Shown here piece after piece: positions 1 to 8,657 of a stretch of 64,000 bases of DNA (position 1 is its first letter; each line of letters starts with the position of its first letter). Source of the DNA: Leisingera sp. ANG-M1 (GTDB lineage: Bacteria; Pseudomonadota; Alphaproteobacteria; Rhodobacterales; Rhodobacteraceae). A program made the translations under genes and the position numbers. The notes beneath the pieces were generated by a model. It saw only the letters and a program-made list of their open reading frames with translations. It was not told the DNA's origin and searched no databases. The stretch lies in contig NZ_JWLC01000017.1 in NCBI RefSeq assembly GCF_000813745.1, forward strand, positions 1-64,000. Reading direction: 5' to 3'.

Positions 1-52
1 GGGAAATCCCAGGCCGAAAGCTGCGCTCCGCGCCGCAGGCCGAATAAAGCGT

Positions 53-129
<77 letters not shown>

Positions 130-132
130 GCT

Positions 133-450
133 CTACTTGTGAAGTAGAACACGACGACAAAGCCCCTTTGGGGGCTTCTTCGATTCAGGCTGATCCAAAG
201 CCATGATCCCGGCCAATTCCCCAACAAGTTTAAGCTGATGACCGCCCGGCGCGTCAGCGTCAGGAACCATCCGCACCTCCGAAATCAGCGCCCGCAGCGA
301 TGCTGTCGCCTCCCGCTTCACCTCCGGCGCATTCAGGGACCCGGCCAGGTCCCCGATCAGCTCCCGGTACCGGGACGACAGGCTCGGGTGGCTGTTCATT
401 AAAACATAGATCTTACCGGAATGTGCCCGGTCGCAGCATCGACACCCCAA
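133..450 (-). pseudogene. C-terminal remnant of a serine recombinase
   Basis: The minus-strand frame carries a segment typical of the extreme C-terminus of large serine site-specific recombinases: a helix ending in DLAGSLN, then EVRMVPDADAPGG and LVGELAGIMAL. The catalytic N-terminal resolvase domain and the zinc-ribbon region are missing. No continuation is seen upstream of 450, and the 3' end runs into the tRNA terminator. It is best read as the scar of a lost integrative element beside the tRNA. It could be mis-annotated as a 105-aa hypothetical protein; I do not expect it to work. The family call rests on recognising these motifs. Confidence 0.6.
160..180 (+). terminator. intrinsic terminator after the tRNA
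   Basis: A 7-bp stem, AAGCCCC (160-166) with GGGGCTT (171-177) around a TTTG loop, lies 30 nt after the tRNA. It also overlaps the 3' end of the recombinase remnant on the other strand. Confidence 0.75.
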
Positions 451-844
451 AAGCAGACGATTCCGGTCTTTGATGCGCCGGACGATTTTGAAGCCTTTTG
501 CGCTGGCGGCGGCGAGCCAGTGGGGATGAGCCGTTTACGGGAATTGTTCGCTGGTTGAGTGGGGCATCGCAGCCCCTGCATAAGCAGGAATGAGCAGCGC
601 TCAGGCTATCTCCTGCCCGCACTGGATTCCATCGTTCTGACGGGACAAAGGCCCATCCTGCTCTAATAGTCGAACCGGACCACACTAGTGGGACTGATCA
701 AGCACACTTCGGCATGTTGTCGACGGGTTGCTTGAAAAAGCAACCAGCATCGCAGAAGTTCTCTGCTAACCAAGGTCACATTCGAAAGGCGCCCAAAGGC
801 GGATTTTCACTTATTTTTAAGGTGACAGGTAGAAAAGGCTTTTG
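451..844. other. non-coding gap, decayed sequence
   Basis: No ORF here has a credible start and family resemblance. The overlapping minus-strand frames look like arginine/proline-rich shadows. Composition shifts from GC-rich to AT-richer toward 700-844, which probably holds the promoter for the M16 pair. The last bases have an AAAAGG tract just before the start codon. Confidence 0.5.
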
Positions 845-2134
845 ATGCGCGCAGCCTGGGTATTTTTATCGCTTGCTTTCTTGCTCTTTGGTGGAAAAGT
901 TCAAGCGCAAAGCATTATTCCGCTTGAGGAAAAGGGCGGGTTGCATGCCGCCTATGTTGTTCCCGTAGAGGACTTCGATCGCGTAGACGTGCAGCTGATC
1001 GTTCTTTCAGGAGCGTATGATGATCCGGAACCATCTGGCACGGCTCATTTGACAGAACATCTAGCTGCTTTGTCCTCAGATGCTGCCGTGCTTAGAAAAC
1101 CCCGAGTGCGCGATTTGAATGCTACAACCTACGACGTATCTACTGTCTACACTAATTCCGGCGTGCCTTCTGACATTGAAACCCTATTGCGGCTGTCCCG
1201 GGCAATTCTTGACACGCCGAGTTTGCCAGAAGGTTTTGCGGAAAGTGAAATTGACATCGTTCAGCGTGAAACACTGTTTCGCGAAAGACGCTCTCCACGT
1301 CGCTGGTTAAAGCGGATTGCTCTTCAAAATCTGTATGGAACTCTGCGTGGCCGTGCCAATAATGCGATTGAGGACTTGCCTGGATTGAATCTCGAAAAGG
1401 CTTATCAGTTTCACAAAGAGCACTATGTCCCCTCAAATGCCACTCTAATCGTGTCAGGAAAGATTGACCCGGACAAGGCCGCAAAACTAGTTGCCCGCTT
1501 CTTCGGCGACACAAAATCCTCCTCGGTTCCTCGAAAACCTTGGTTGGATGAGAAACCAGCCCGTTCACTTAGGTCCGTCGAACGCGTTGAATCGAACAGG
1601 CTGGCCCTTGATACAGTGCAGTTTGCTAAATTCGTGGACTTTGAAGAAAAGCTTACCAGCATCGATATGCAGGGGGCTTTCTTTATCGCAACTGAAATTT
1701 TGACCAGCAGGCTGCATAATGCCCTGTATTTCGAGGATCAAAGGTTTCTCGGAGCTAAAATGGGCTGGAGCTTTACAAAAAATGCTGATCTTGAACTTAC
1801 ACTGGATGTTCAGCTGATGCCGGGGTTCAGCTTGGATGCGGCGCACACCAGGCTGAAGAAGGTTTTGGCTGACTTGCTGATTGAACCCATCAGCAACAAC
1901 GAGATCAATCAGGCCCGCCAGAAGCAGATGGTAAGCGCACAAGATGCGACGCGCCGATCCTCGGAATTTCTTTGGTTCCTGCAAAATGTGGCAGCAGATG
2001 GCTTCCCACCTGTCAGCCCTTCAGTATTCTCTGACATGATACGCGACACGTCGGATCAGGAGGTAATTGAGTTTGCGGCAACGGTTGTGAAGCCATCTGC
2101 AACGTCAGTCATTTTGGCAAAAAAAGCAGACTAA
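845..2134 (+). CDS. secreted M16 (insulinase-family) zinc peptidase
   Basis: A 429-residue protein starting at ATG 845 (a TTG sits directly before it). An N-terminal signal peptide ends near VQAQ, so it is exported. The inverted zinc motif H-L-T-E-H (residues 68-72) matches HxxEH of M16 peptidases, and a glutamate about 70 residues on, in VQRET, fits the third zinc ligand. The length is that of one M16 half-enzyme (two domains of about 200 residues). The next gene starts 1 nt after the stop and encodes a second M16-like half without the zinc motif. The pair therefore probably forms a catalytic/non-catalytic heterodimer like mitochondrial processing peptidase or PqqF/G-type pairs. GC is lower than in the rest of the window, which suggests transfer. 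Confidence 0.88.
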   Translation: MRAAWVFLSLAFLLFGGKVQAQSIIPLEEKGGLHAAYVVPVEDFDRVDVQLIVLSGAYDDPEPSGTAHLTEHLAALSSDAAVLRKPRVRDLNATTYDVSTVYTNSGVPSDIETLLRLSRAILDTPSLPEGFAESEIDIVQRETLFRERRSPRRWLKRIALQNLYGTLRGRANNAIEDLPGLNLEKAYQFHKEHYVPSNATLIVSGKIDPDKAAKLVARFFGDTKSSSVPRKPWLDEKPARSLRSVERVESNRLALDTVQFAKFVDFEEKLTSIDMQGAFFIATEILTSRLHNALYFEDQRFLGAKMGWSFTKNADLELTLDVQLMPGFSLDAAHTRLKKVLADLLIEPISNNEINQARQKQMVSAQDATRRSSEFLWFLQNVAADGFPPVSPSVFSDMIRDTSDQEVIEFAATVVKPSATSVILAKKAD

Positions 2135-2135
2135 A

Positions 2136-3521
2136 ATGCAAGCATTCAAAGGCAGGTTTCTCACCGCTCTTCTCTTGGTTTTCGGTTTGCTCGGGGCGCA
2201 GGCATCCCGGGCGGAACTCGTCGCAACGGCTGAAGATACCAAAGTTGTCTACCTGACTCCTCTTCGCAACGGTCTCTCGTCGATAACACTTGTCTGGCCA
2301 ATTGACCGCCTGGCACAGGATCGCGTCACTGCATTGAAGGCGGGTCTTTCGAGTGTGGTGTCAGGTGGAACATCCAGCCGCTCTCCTTATAAAATCCATG
2401 AATTCCTGGGGTTGAAGGGGATCAGGCAAAACGTCAGTTCAAGTGGCCGAAACTTGATGCTGACCGTCACAGCTCCGGACGAAGTCTTCCCGGAGACACT
2501 TGTACATCTCGAAAATCTTTTGCTGGAGCCTGAGTACTCAAGTGGCTGGTACGCCAGGGAGGTTCAAAGAATTACCCCCGGGCTGTCTGTTAGAACAAGA
2601 GAGCCGGAAAATGTCTTGAGTGAAGTCGCCGAGTTTATCGAGTTTGAACCAGATGATGCCCGCAATGACGAGAGCGGCGATGAGTTTCGGTTTGGCCGGC
2701 CCAGTCAGGTCATCCTGAGATCAGGAAATCAAGAAGCAGAGCGCCGTGCTGGTAAACTCATTAAAAAACTCCCTAGTGCCGAAGCGGAGTGGAAGTTCTC
2801 CTTTGCAAAATGGGCAGAGGCACTGACTGGAGCAGAAAAGCGGCCTTTTGCACTGCCACCGGGCACGATTTACTATGAGGACCCTGAAACAACTGAAATG
2901 CTTATCCAACTCGTCAAAGCCGAGGAGTTTGAAAATGAACGGGATCAGATAGGAGCTAACCTTCTTCTGAACTACATAGGCGCCGGCCAGGATTCAGAAA
3001 TGTTTCGGATAATTCGTCAGGAAATGCGTGCGTCTTACGACCCGGGCTCTGACTTCATTGTCATGGAAAAGAACAGGGCAATTATTTCGCTGAGCGCAAC
3101 TGTTGAAGCGGTTAGGTGGCCTGAGATCTATGAAGAAATCAGGGATATTTATGAAAATGCGCGCTCTGGAAACATTGAAAGCGAAAGGCTGGCCCTCAAG
3201 CATGAGATATTGAACAGAAGGTATGTCCACAACTTTTTTACTGCTCCCGCTTGGGGCGCACTACAATATCTTCACGAGTATCCCGATGGTGTTCGTGGCG
3301 ACGTGAGGCTTCCGGTGTTCGAGGCCCTCGAAACGGCCTCTCTCACTGAGGTGATTACAAACTCGGATGCGCATTTGCCGCCATTGGAGGATTTTCTCCT
3401 CGTTCTAATAGGAGGGGGCATGGCGCCGACGGAAGCATTGAAGTCAAAAGGCTACTGCGCGCTGCCTGAGAATACACCTCTTAGTTTCTGCCTTGATATG
3501 CTTTCGAATGGCGAAAATTAA
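2136..3521 (+). CDS. M16-like protein, inactive partner subunit
   Basis: A 461-residue protein with a signal peptide (cleavage near ASRA-E). It has the general length and layout of an M16 half-enzyme, including a central Tyr/Asp-rich segment, but there is no HxxEH where the first gene has it. That fits the non-catalytic subunit known from M16 heterodimers. It starts 1 nt after the upstream stop, so the two are surely co-transcribed and probably translationally coupled. Low GC matches its partner. The M16 call is weaker than for the upstream gene because it rests on gene pairing, size and general pattern. Confidence 0.7.
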   Translation: MQAFKGRFLTALLLVFGLLGAQASRAELVATAEDTKVVYLTPLRNGLSSITLVWPIDRLAQDRVTALKAGLSSVVSGGTSSRSPYKIHEFLGLKGIRQNVSSSGRNLMLTVTAPDEVFPETLVHLENLLLEPEYSSGWYAREVQRITPGLSVRTREPENVLSEVAEFIEFEPDDARNDESGDEFRFGRPSQVILRSGNQEAERRAGKLIKKLPSAEAEWKFSFAKWAEALTGAEKRPFALPPGTIYYEDPETTEMLIQLVKAEEFENERDQIGANLLLNYIGAGQDSEMFRIIRQEMRASYDPGSDFIVMEKNRAIISLSATVEAVRWPEIYEEIRDIYENARSGNIESERLALKHEILNRRYVHNFFTAPAWGALQYLHEYPDGVRGDVRLPVFEALETASLTEVITNSDAHLPPLEDFLLVLIGGGMAPTEALKSKGYCALPENTPLSFCLDMLSNGEN

Positions 3522-4015
3522 AAGGTGCAATAGACTTCACTGTGATGGCAGCAGCAACCGGCGGCGCTGCGTTTCAGAGTTGAGATTGGAAACTGTCCTG
3601 CATCGAACTTCTGATGCCGCCATCCGCGACACAGGCAATCCTAAGGTAGGCCGGTCCTGCATCCTCATGTTTTCTGTGCGGTTTGCCTCGGCAGCCTCTC
3701 TTTGCAAGCCGCCGGAACGGTTTTCCTGAAAAATCAAGGCGGCCACGTAGCTGGCCCGTAGGAACCAGGCGGCCGCACAGTGTTCTGCTCTGTCGCCCGC
3801 TCTCGCCGGAAGCATCGTTCGGATGGAACAAAGGCCGGCGAAGCGCGAACAAGCCATTCCGCTTGGGCCGGGCTGGTGGTCAGTCCGGATGACGAACAAA
3901 GATCGGCTCAGAAGCTCCGGGAACCCTTCAGAGGGAACCGTCCTGGGGACGCGAAGGAGCCTATAAAGACTTTCAAAACAAATTTCCGTCAAAACCTGCT
4001 GTGAAGGAGGGGGGC
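3522..4015. other. intergenic region, no gene seen
   Basis: About 490 nt without a convincing gene. A 151-codon minus-strand frame (3537-3992) has no family resemblance and no good start. The GC level returns to the window norm within this gap, so one edge of the low-GC segment probably lies here. The final bases hold the strong GGAGG ribosome site of the next gene. Confidence 0.5.
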
Positions 4016-4315
4016 ATGCAAAATGTGCTTCTGATTCTTGCAGCTGCAGCCGCCGTGCTTTGCTCGCCGGTGCTGATGCTGATTGCCCAGCCGCCGCCGC
4101 AAGCGGGCGAGGTAGCGCTGGTCATTGCGTCTCCCTGGGGGAAGAGCGCAGCCGAGGTCGCGGCACAAGCCGGGGTGCAGGAAATTGCTCCGGAACGTGC
4201 CCCGATGGGCGCTTTGGTGCTGCTGGAAACTCCGCACAGCCTCGACCGGCTTTACCGGCAGGGCGCGTGGATTGTTGTCGATGGAAGAAAGGTTTTGGAA
4301 CTATGCGCAAACTGA
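4016..4315 (+). CDS. small membrane-anchored protein coupled to chemoreceptor
   Basis: A 99-residue protein. ATG 4016 is chosen over GTG 4001 because GGAGG lies 5-6 nt upstream. Residues 3-27 form one hydrophobic segment (signal anchor). The rest is a small soluble part with alternating strands and helices ([32 protein letters not shown]), likely outside the inner membrane. The stop overlaps the chemoreceptor start by 13 nt, so translation is coupled. I do not recognise a named family. Its position suggests a partner or sensor accessory of the receptor; that is inference. Confidence 0.65.
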   Translation: MQNVLLILAAAAAVLCSPVLMLIAQPPPQAGEVALVIASPWGKSAAEVAAQAGVQEIAPERAPMGALVLLETPHSLDRLYRQGAWIVVDGRKVLELCAN

Positions 4316-5865
4316 CGGCTTCCGGGCCGCAAACTGACACCGCAGCAACTGAACGGCGGGTCCAGCAGATTTCCAGCTGGCTGCTGATGCCGCTGCCCGC
4401 CCTTGCGGCCTTTTACCTGAACGGTTCAGATGCCTGGTGGCTTTTTGCAGGGCTGAGCCTGCTGCTGGGCGCGCTGGCATTTGTCTCCCAGAAGCTGCCG
4501 GAGGCGGCCCGGGACTATCTTCTGAGCTTCTGTTTCATCGGCCATTGCATCCTGTTCACAGCCTCGCTCAGCGGCCATGCTTGGCAGCTTGATGCGCATA
4601 TGATGTTCTTTGCTGCCCTTGCGATCGTGTCGACGCTGGCCAATCCGCGGGCACTGGTCTTTGCAACGGTGCTGGTGGCCTTGCATCATATCTCTTTTAG
4701 CCTCCTGCTGCCGGGCCTTGTGTATCCGGGCGGTGGTTTGATGGAGAATTTGCAACGGACAATCCTGCATGCCTCGGTCGTGCTGCTGGAAACGGGAGTT
4801 TTGCTGATCAGCCTGCACAAGAGTCTGGCGGCAGATGCCGCGCTCAAGCTGCAGCAGCAGGCTGCAAGAGATCAGACGGATGCGGCGGAGCGGGCCGAGG
4901 CCCAGGCGACGCAAAGCAGGAAAGACGCCGAACGTGTGGTTGGCGTTGTTGGCGAGCATTTGCGCGAACTGGCTGACGGGCGGCTTGATTGCCGGATCGA
5001 GGAGACCTTCCCGCCGGAATATGCGCAGCTGCAAGACAGCTTCAACTCCACGGTGGATACGCTCAAGGGAACCATTGACCAGGTTCTGGCCGCGACCGGC
5101 AGCATCAACAATGGTGCCACCGAAATCAGCCGGGCTTCTGATGAGCTGTCCAACAGGACTGAGAGCCAGGCAGCAACATTGGAGCAGACCGCGGCGGCTC
5201 TGGAGGAGCTGACAGCATCTGTGAAGTCGGCGGCCGATGGGGCAAAGAGCGTGGAAAACACGATGGACGAGGCCCGGCTTGAGGCTGAAAACAGCGGCGA
5301 AATCGTGAAGGATGCGGTGTCTGCGATGGGGGCGATCGAGGAGTCGTCGTCGCAGATTGCGCGGATTATCAGCGTGATTGATGACATCGCCTTCCAGACA
5401 AACCTCCTGGCCCTGAATGCAGGCGTCGAAGCGGCGCGCGCCGGAGAGGCGGGCAAAGGCTTTGCCGTGGTTGCTTCGGAAGTCCGGGCGCTTGCGCAGC
5501 GTTCGGCGGACGCGGCCACCGAGATCAAAACCCTGATCGGCGAAAGCTCTCAGCATGTCGGCCATGGCGTGGATCTGGTTGGCAAGGCCGGCGAAGCGAT
5601 CGAAAAGATCGTGGAGCGGGTGAACCATATCTCGGGGCTTGTTTCCAACATCGCCGAGGGGGCCGCCGAGCAGTCGACCGGGTTGAGCGAAATCAATATG
5701 GGGGTGAGCCAGCTTGATCAAGTCACCCAGCAAAACGCCGCCATGGTGGAAGAGGCAACTGCTGCCGGGCACATGCTGCACTCGGATTCGCAAAAGCTGA
5801 CGGAGCTGATGGCACAGTTCGAGACCGCAGCGCCGTTGCAGGCCTTGACCTCGGCTGCTGCCTGA
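4303..5865 (+). CDS. methyl-accepting chemotaxis protein with histidine-rich membrane sensor
   Basis: 520 residues from ATG 4303; longer upstream in-frame sequence belongs to the overlapping small gene. Residues 22-175 form about six membrane segments and no large periplasmic domain. They carry six histidines in or near the helices (H81, H92, H99, H128, H129, H156). A HAMP-like linker follows (about 210-262), then a cytoplasmic signalling domain with the hairpin tip at about 360-400 ([29 protein letters not shown]), which contacts CheA/CheW. There is no C-terminal pentapeptide tether. It should bias swimming or gene control in response to a membrane-level or intracellular cue. The clustered His residues could bind haem or metal; that is inference. 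Confidence 0.92.
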   Translation: MRKLTASGPQTDTAATERRVQQISSWLLMPLPALAAFYLNGSDAWWLFAGLSLLLGALAFVSQKLPEAARDYLLSFCFIGHCILFTASLSGHAWQLDAHMMFFAALAIVSTLANPRALVFATVLVALHHISFSLLLPGLVYPGGGLMENLQRTILHASVVLLETGVLLISLHKSLAADAALKLQQQAARDQTDAAERAEAQATQSRKDAERVVGVVGEHLRELADGRLDCRIEETFPPEYAQLQDSFNSTVDTLKGTIDQVLAATGSINNGATEISRASDELSNRTESQAATLEQTAAALEELTASVKSAADGAKSVENTMDEARLEAENSGEIVKDAVSAMGAIEESSSQIARIISVIDDIAFQTNLLALNAGVEAARAGEAGKGFAVVASEVRALAQRSADAATEIKTLIGESSQHVGHGVDLVGKAGEAIEKIVERVNHISGLVSNIAEGAAEQSTGLSEINMGVSQLDQVTQQNAAMVEEATAAGHMLHSDSQKLTELMAQFETAAPLQALTSAAA

Positions 5866-5988
5866 AACCGGGGCGCGCCGTTGGAACCAGCCGCCGCCGG
5901 GTGTGTGCCCGGCGGCTGATTGCCGTCAGGCGCCAAGGCCGGGTCGAAGGCCGATTTTCCTTAATCTTTCATTTTTTCCAAAAGATTG

Positions 5989-6012
5989 ACCCCGCCGCTG
6001 AGGCGGGGTTTT
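5989..6012 (+). terminator. intrinsic terminator
   Basis: An 8-bp stem, ACCCCGCC (5989-5996) with GGCGGGGT (6002-6009), loop GCTGA, followed by TTT. It lies 124 nt after the chemoreceptor stop. The rest of the 5866-6275 gap shows nothing coding. Confidence 0.8.
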
Positions 6013-6275
6013 GCTGCGTTCCGGGCGGTGGCGGCAGCGGGACAGGCATCTGGGGTGGTATTGAAACCCCGAGTTTTCAGGTGAGCGGATTGTTTGCTAC
6101 AGTTTCCCGCAATGGTGTTTTTGAATTCGTTGCTTAATTTTCTGGTTGTGCTTCGCCCCGAGCGGACAATTGCAAAGCAGCCGATTGCGCGGCCCGCTGA
6201 ACACCCCGGTATTTTTCTGTAACCGTGCTGGCGGGCCTGTCCCGGCTGCGCTGGCATTTTGTTTGGAGTTCAACG

Positions 6276-7784
6276 ATGGCGCGCATGGCACCGGCCCGGG
6301 CAAAGAAGCTTCAGTCCCTGCTGAATGAGAAGGTGAATCCGAAACCGCCGCTTGAAGTCGACGGCATTATCGGACCCAAGACACAGGCTGCTTTGAAGGC
6401 GTTGCAGAAGAAGGCCGGGCTGAAGGCCACTGGCGAGGTCGACAGCGAAACCGCTGCGGTTATTGCCCGGGCCGAGAAAACCGGCGCTGTGGAAAAGGAA
6501 CAGCCCACCCGTTTTTTCAAGCAGAACGGCAAGTGGGTCGGGCTGACCGAGCGCGAGTATCAGGCGCAGCTCAAGAAGATTGTCATGGAGCTGGAGCGCG
6601 GGCCGCTGCGGGAAATGCGCATGGCGGTGTCTTCGCTGGAGTCGCTTTGGGATTACTTCTACGATCTGAACAGCGAACAATGGTTTGTCAGCTTCTGCAT
6701 CGAGACCACCAGCGGTGCCGAGATGCCAAAGCGGTCCGAGGTGGCCAAAGCCCGCAAAGCGTTTGAACAGTGCCAGGCGGCGGTGAAGAGCAAGAACCTG
6801 GCAAAGTTCCAGGCGATCTACCCAAAATGCGAAAAGAGGGTGAACGGCACACTGGATGCGATGCGGGCCTACCGGGCGAAAATGATCGGCGGTGGTGAAA
6901 ACTGGGTGACCGGATTGAAATTCACCAAGACCGCTTCTTTCACCTTTGTGGCGGTGATGGCAGCCCCCGTTGCCGCGTCAAGCCTCGGTACCGGGGTGGT
7001 TGCCTCGGCTGTGATCGGCGGCGGCGGGGTGGCGATGGTTGAAAGCTCTGCCACTGAGGTTGGAAAATGGGGGGCAGGCGCCAAGGACTGGAGTGTCGGC
7101 GGCGCCATCTCTAACGTGCTGATCGACACCGGGGCCGGTGCCATTCTGGGGCTGATTGCCAAGGGCGGCGGCGGCGGCAAGCATATGGTCGAGGCACTGG
7201 CGGCCAAGCTGCTGCCGCGCCTGGCGGCCCAAGCCGGGTTCAAGCTTCTGTCCAAGACCGCGCTCAAGAAGGCGGTGATGTTTCTGATCACCGAAGGCGG
7301 CAAGAAGGCCCTGGAAGGGGCGGTCAAAGATGTGGCCAAGGCTTTCAAGGGCGACAAGAAGATGACCATGGACAAGTTCTTCGACAATGTGGCCAACAAT
7401 TTCCTGGCCGGCATTGCCTTGGGGCCGCTGGGCAAGGTGATCGAAGGGTTTGCCAAGAAAGCCGCCGACCATCTGAGTCCTAAGGACAAGCAGCGGATTT
7501 GGGATTTGGCACTGAAAGAGCTGTCCAAACAGTCGAAAGGCCAGACGTTCCACATCAGCCAGATCGACAAGCGCACCCGGGAGCTAATGGAAAAGGCGAT
7601 CAATGACCAGCTGGCCAAGCAGCTCGATAACGTGCTGGAGGTTGTCTATAGCAGCTGGAAAGGGCCGATGTCGCCGCAGGCGTTCCAGAAAAAAGTCTCG
7701 GAGCTCATTTCGATGGGCAAACCGGCGCAGGCTGCCGCAGCGGCTGCGGCCAAGGCTGGCAAGAAAACCTTGAAGGCAGCCTAG
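6276..7784 (+). CDS. peptidoglycan-binding-domain protein with hydrophobic hairpin
   Basis: 502 residues from ATG 6276 (GGAG 7 nt upstream; the longer frame has no such site). Residues 8-65 match a PG_binding_1 domain (LEVDGIIGPKTQAALKALQ). A charged helical part with WDYFYDLNSEQWF follows. Then comes a Gly/Ala/Ser-rich hydrophobic stretch of about 45 residues (AVMAAPVAASS, VVASAVIGGGG) and a second one near GAGAILGLIAKGGGGG. The C-terminal half is Lys/Ala helical and ends in an Ala-rich tail. There is no signal peptide. A cell-wall-targeting domain joined to membrane-inserting helices recalls secreted pore-forming or envelope-acting effectors, but no secretion genes or immunity gene are adjacent, so function is open. 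Confidence 0.75.
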   Translation: MARMAPARAKKLQSLLNEKVNPKPPLEVDGIIGPKTQAALKALQKKAGLKATGEVDSETAAVIARAEKTGAVEKEQPTRFFKQNGKWVGLTEREYQAQLKKIVMELERGPLREMRMAVSSLESLWDYFYDLNSEQWFVSFCIETTSGAEMPKRSEVAKARKAFEQCQAAVKSKNLAKFQAIYPKCEKRVNGTLDAMRAYRAKMIGGGENWVTGLKFTKTASFTFVAVMAAPVAASSLGTGVVASAVIGGGGVAMVESSATEVGKWGAGAKDWSVGGAISNVLIDTGAGAILGLIAKGGGGGKHMVEALAAKLLPRLAAQAGFKLLSKTALKKAVMFLITEGGKKALEGAVKDVAKAFKGDKKMTMDKFFDNVANNFLAGIALGPLGKVIEGFAKKAADHLSPKDKQRIWDLALKELSKQSKGQTFHISQIDKRTRELMEKAINDQLAKQLDNVLEVVYSSWKGPMSPQAFQKKVSELISMGKPAQAAAAAAAKAGKKTLKAA

Positions 7785-8133
7785 GCGCATCAGCTTACGC
7801 AGGATTGGCGCCTGTCCACCCGGTCAGGCCGCCCGGACGGCGGCCGTGTTGCCACTCGTCTTCATCATGGTTTTGCCGGGGGCAATTCTTCGTGGGGTTC
7901 ATTTGGCTGCAGGGCGCTACTGGCGGTTTGGCCTTTGCTAGCTGCCCGCGCTGTGCAGCAGCAGAGGCCGTTAGCTGCTCCCTTTCTGCCTGACGGCAAA
8001 AGGTGCTGTATTGCTTAAAACCAGTAAGTTTGACTTATCTTTTGCGGTATACAAGTGAATTCAATTGAATGAATCCGGGCGCCTCATTAGCCGTACACAT
8101 ATACAGTTCGCATCCACGCAAAGGGGCAGGCCA
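7785..8133. other. intergenic region with a 12-bp palindrome
   Basis: No gene is seen in about 350 nt. A perfect palindrome, ATTCAATTGAAT at 8059-8070, lies 64 nt before the next start and could be an operator. The sequence around it (8020-8070) is AT-rich and promoter-like. Confidence 0.45.
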
Positions 8134-8655
8134 ATGACGGGTTGGCACGAAAATTTCAATGCAGTTCTTGGGGTTAGCGGCGATGACTGCCCTGTTATCG
8201 GTTGCGGTGTCATCCGCCGGCGGCTGGAACAGAACGGCATCCGGGTGACCAGCTTGGAGGGCGCGGCCAGTAAGGAAAAGCTTGTTTCCGTGGCAAAGCA
8301 AAATGGAGCGGACGCGATCCTGATTTCCTCGAACTACGGGTTCGGGGAGCCAATGTGCCGCGGTCTGCGGGCGCTGTGCGATGAAAACGGCCTGAAGGGG
8401 ATCACGCTTTACGCCGGTGGCAATCTGATGGCTGCAAGCGCGCAGTTTCCTGATGTGGAGCAACGGTTCCGGGCAATGGGATATGACCGGGTGTTTCCGC
8501 CTCTGGTGTCCCTGGCTCTGGTGGCGGAACAGCTGAAAGAAGACATCCGCCGCAAACGGCGCTTTCTGAAGGGGCGCATCGCGGGTCCGGCGCGTCTGCC
8601 GGAGCGGGCAAGCCCGGCCGGCCTCAGCCAGGCCTTTGCCCATATGTATGGCTGA
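8134..8655 (+). CDS. glutamate mutase S-like B12-fold protein lacking the cobalamin histidine
   Basis: 173 residues. It aligns along its length with the small subunit of methylaspartate (glutamate) mutase: start LGVSGDD, then ILISSNYGFGE, then CDENGLKGI, then YAGGNLM and DVEQRFRAMGYDRVFPP. In true S subunits the first motif is D-x-H-x-x-G, whose His is the lower cobalt ligand. Here it reads D-C-P-V-I-G, with CCT (Pro) at 8191-8193. The second motif S-x-L reads S-S-N. The GG motif is intact. No large (GlmE) subunit or MutL is nearby. It has a basic C-terminal tail of about 30 residues. It may bind cobalamin base-on or not at all, so a regulatory or chaperone role is possible. The downstream LysR gene is convergent, 2 nt away. 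Confidence 0.82.
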   Translation: MTGWHENFNAVLGVSGDDCPVIGCGVIRRRLEQNGIRVTSLEGAASKEKLVSVAKQNGADAILISSNYGFGEPMCRGLRALCDENGLKGITLYAGGNLMAASAQFPDVEQRFRAMGYDRVFPPLVSLALVAEQLKEDIRRKRRFLKGRIAGPARLPERASPAGLSQAFAHMYG

Positions 8656-8657
8656 GC

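Noticed and set aside
3537-3992. 151-codon minus-strand ORF after the M16 pair
   Set aside because: No family resemblance and no good start; treated as non-coding.
4426-5793. 455-codon frame antisense to the chemoreceptor
   Set aside because: Shadow; the MCP hairpin motif on the plus strand is unmistakable.
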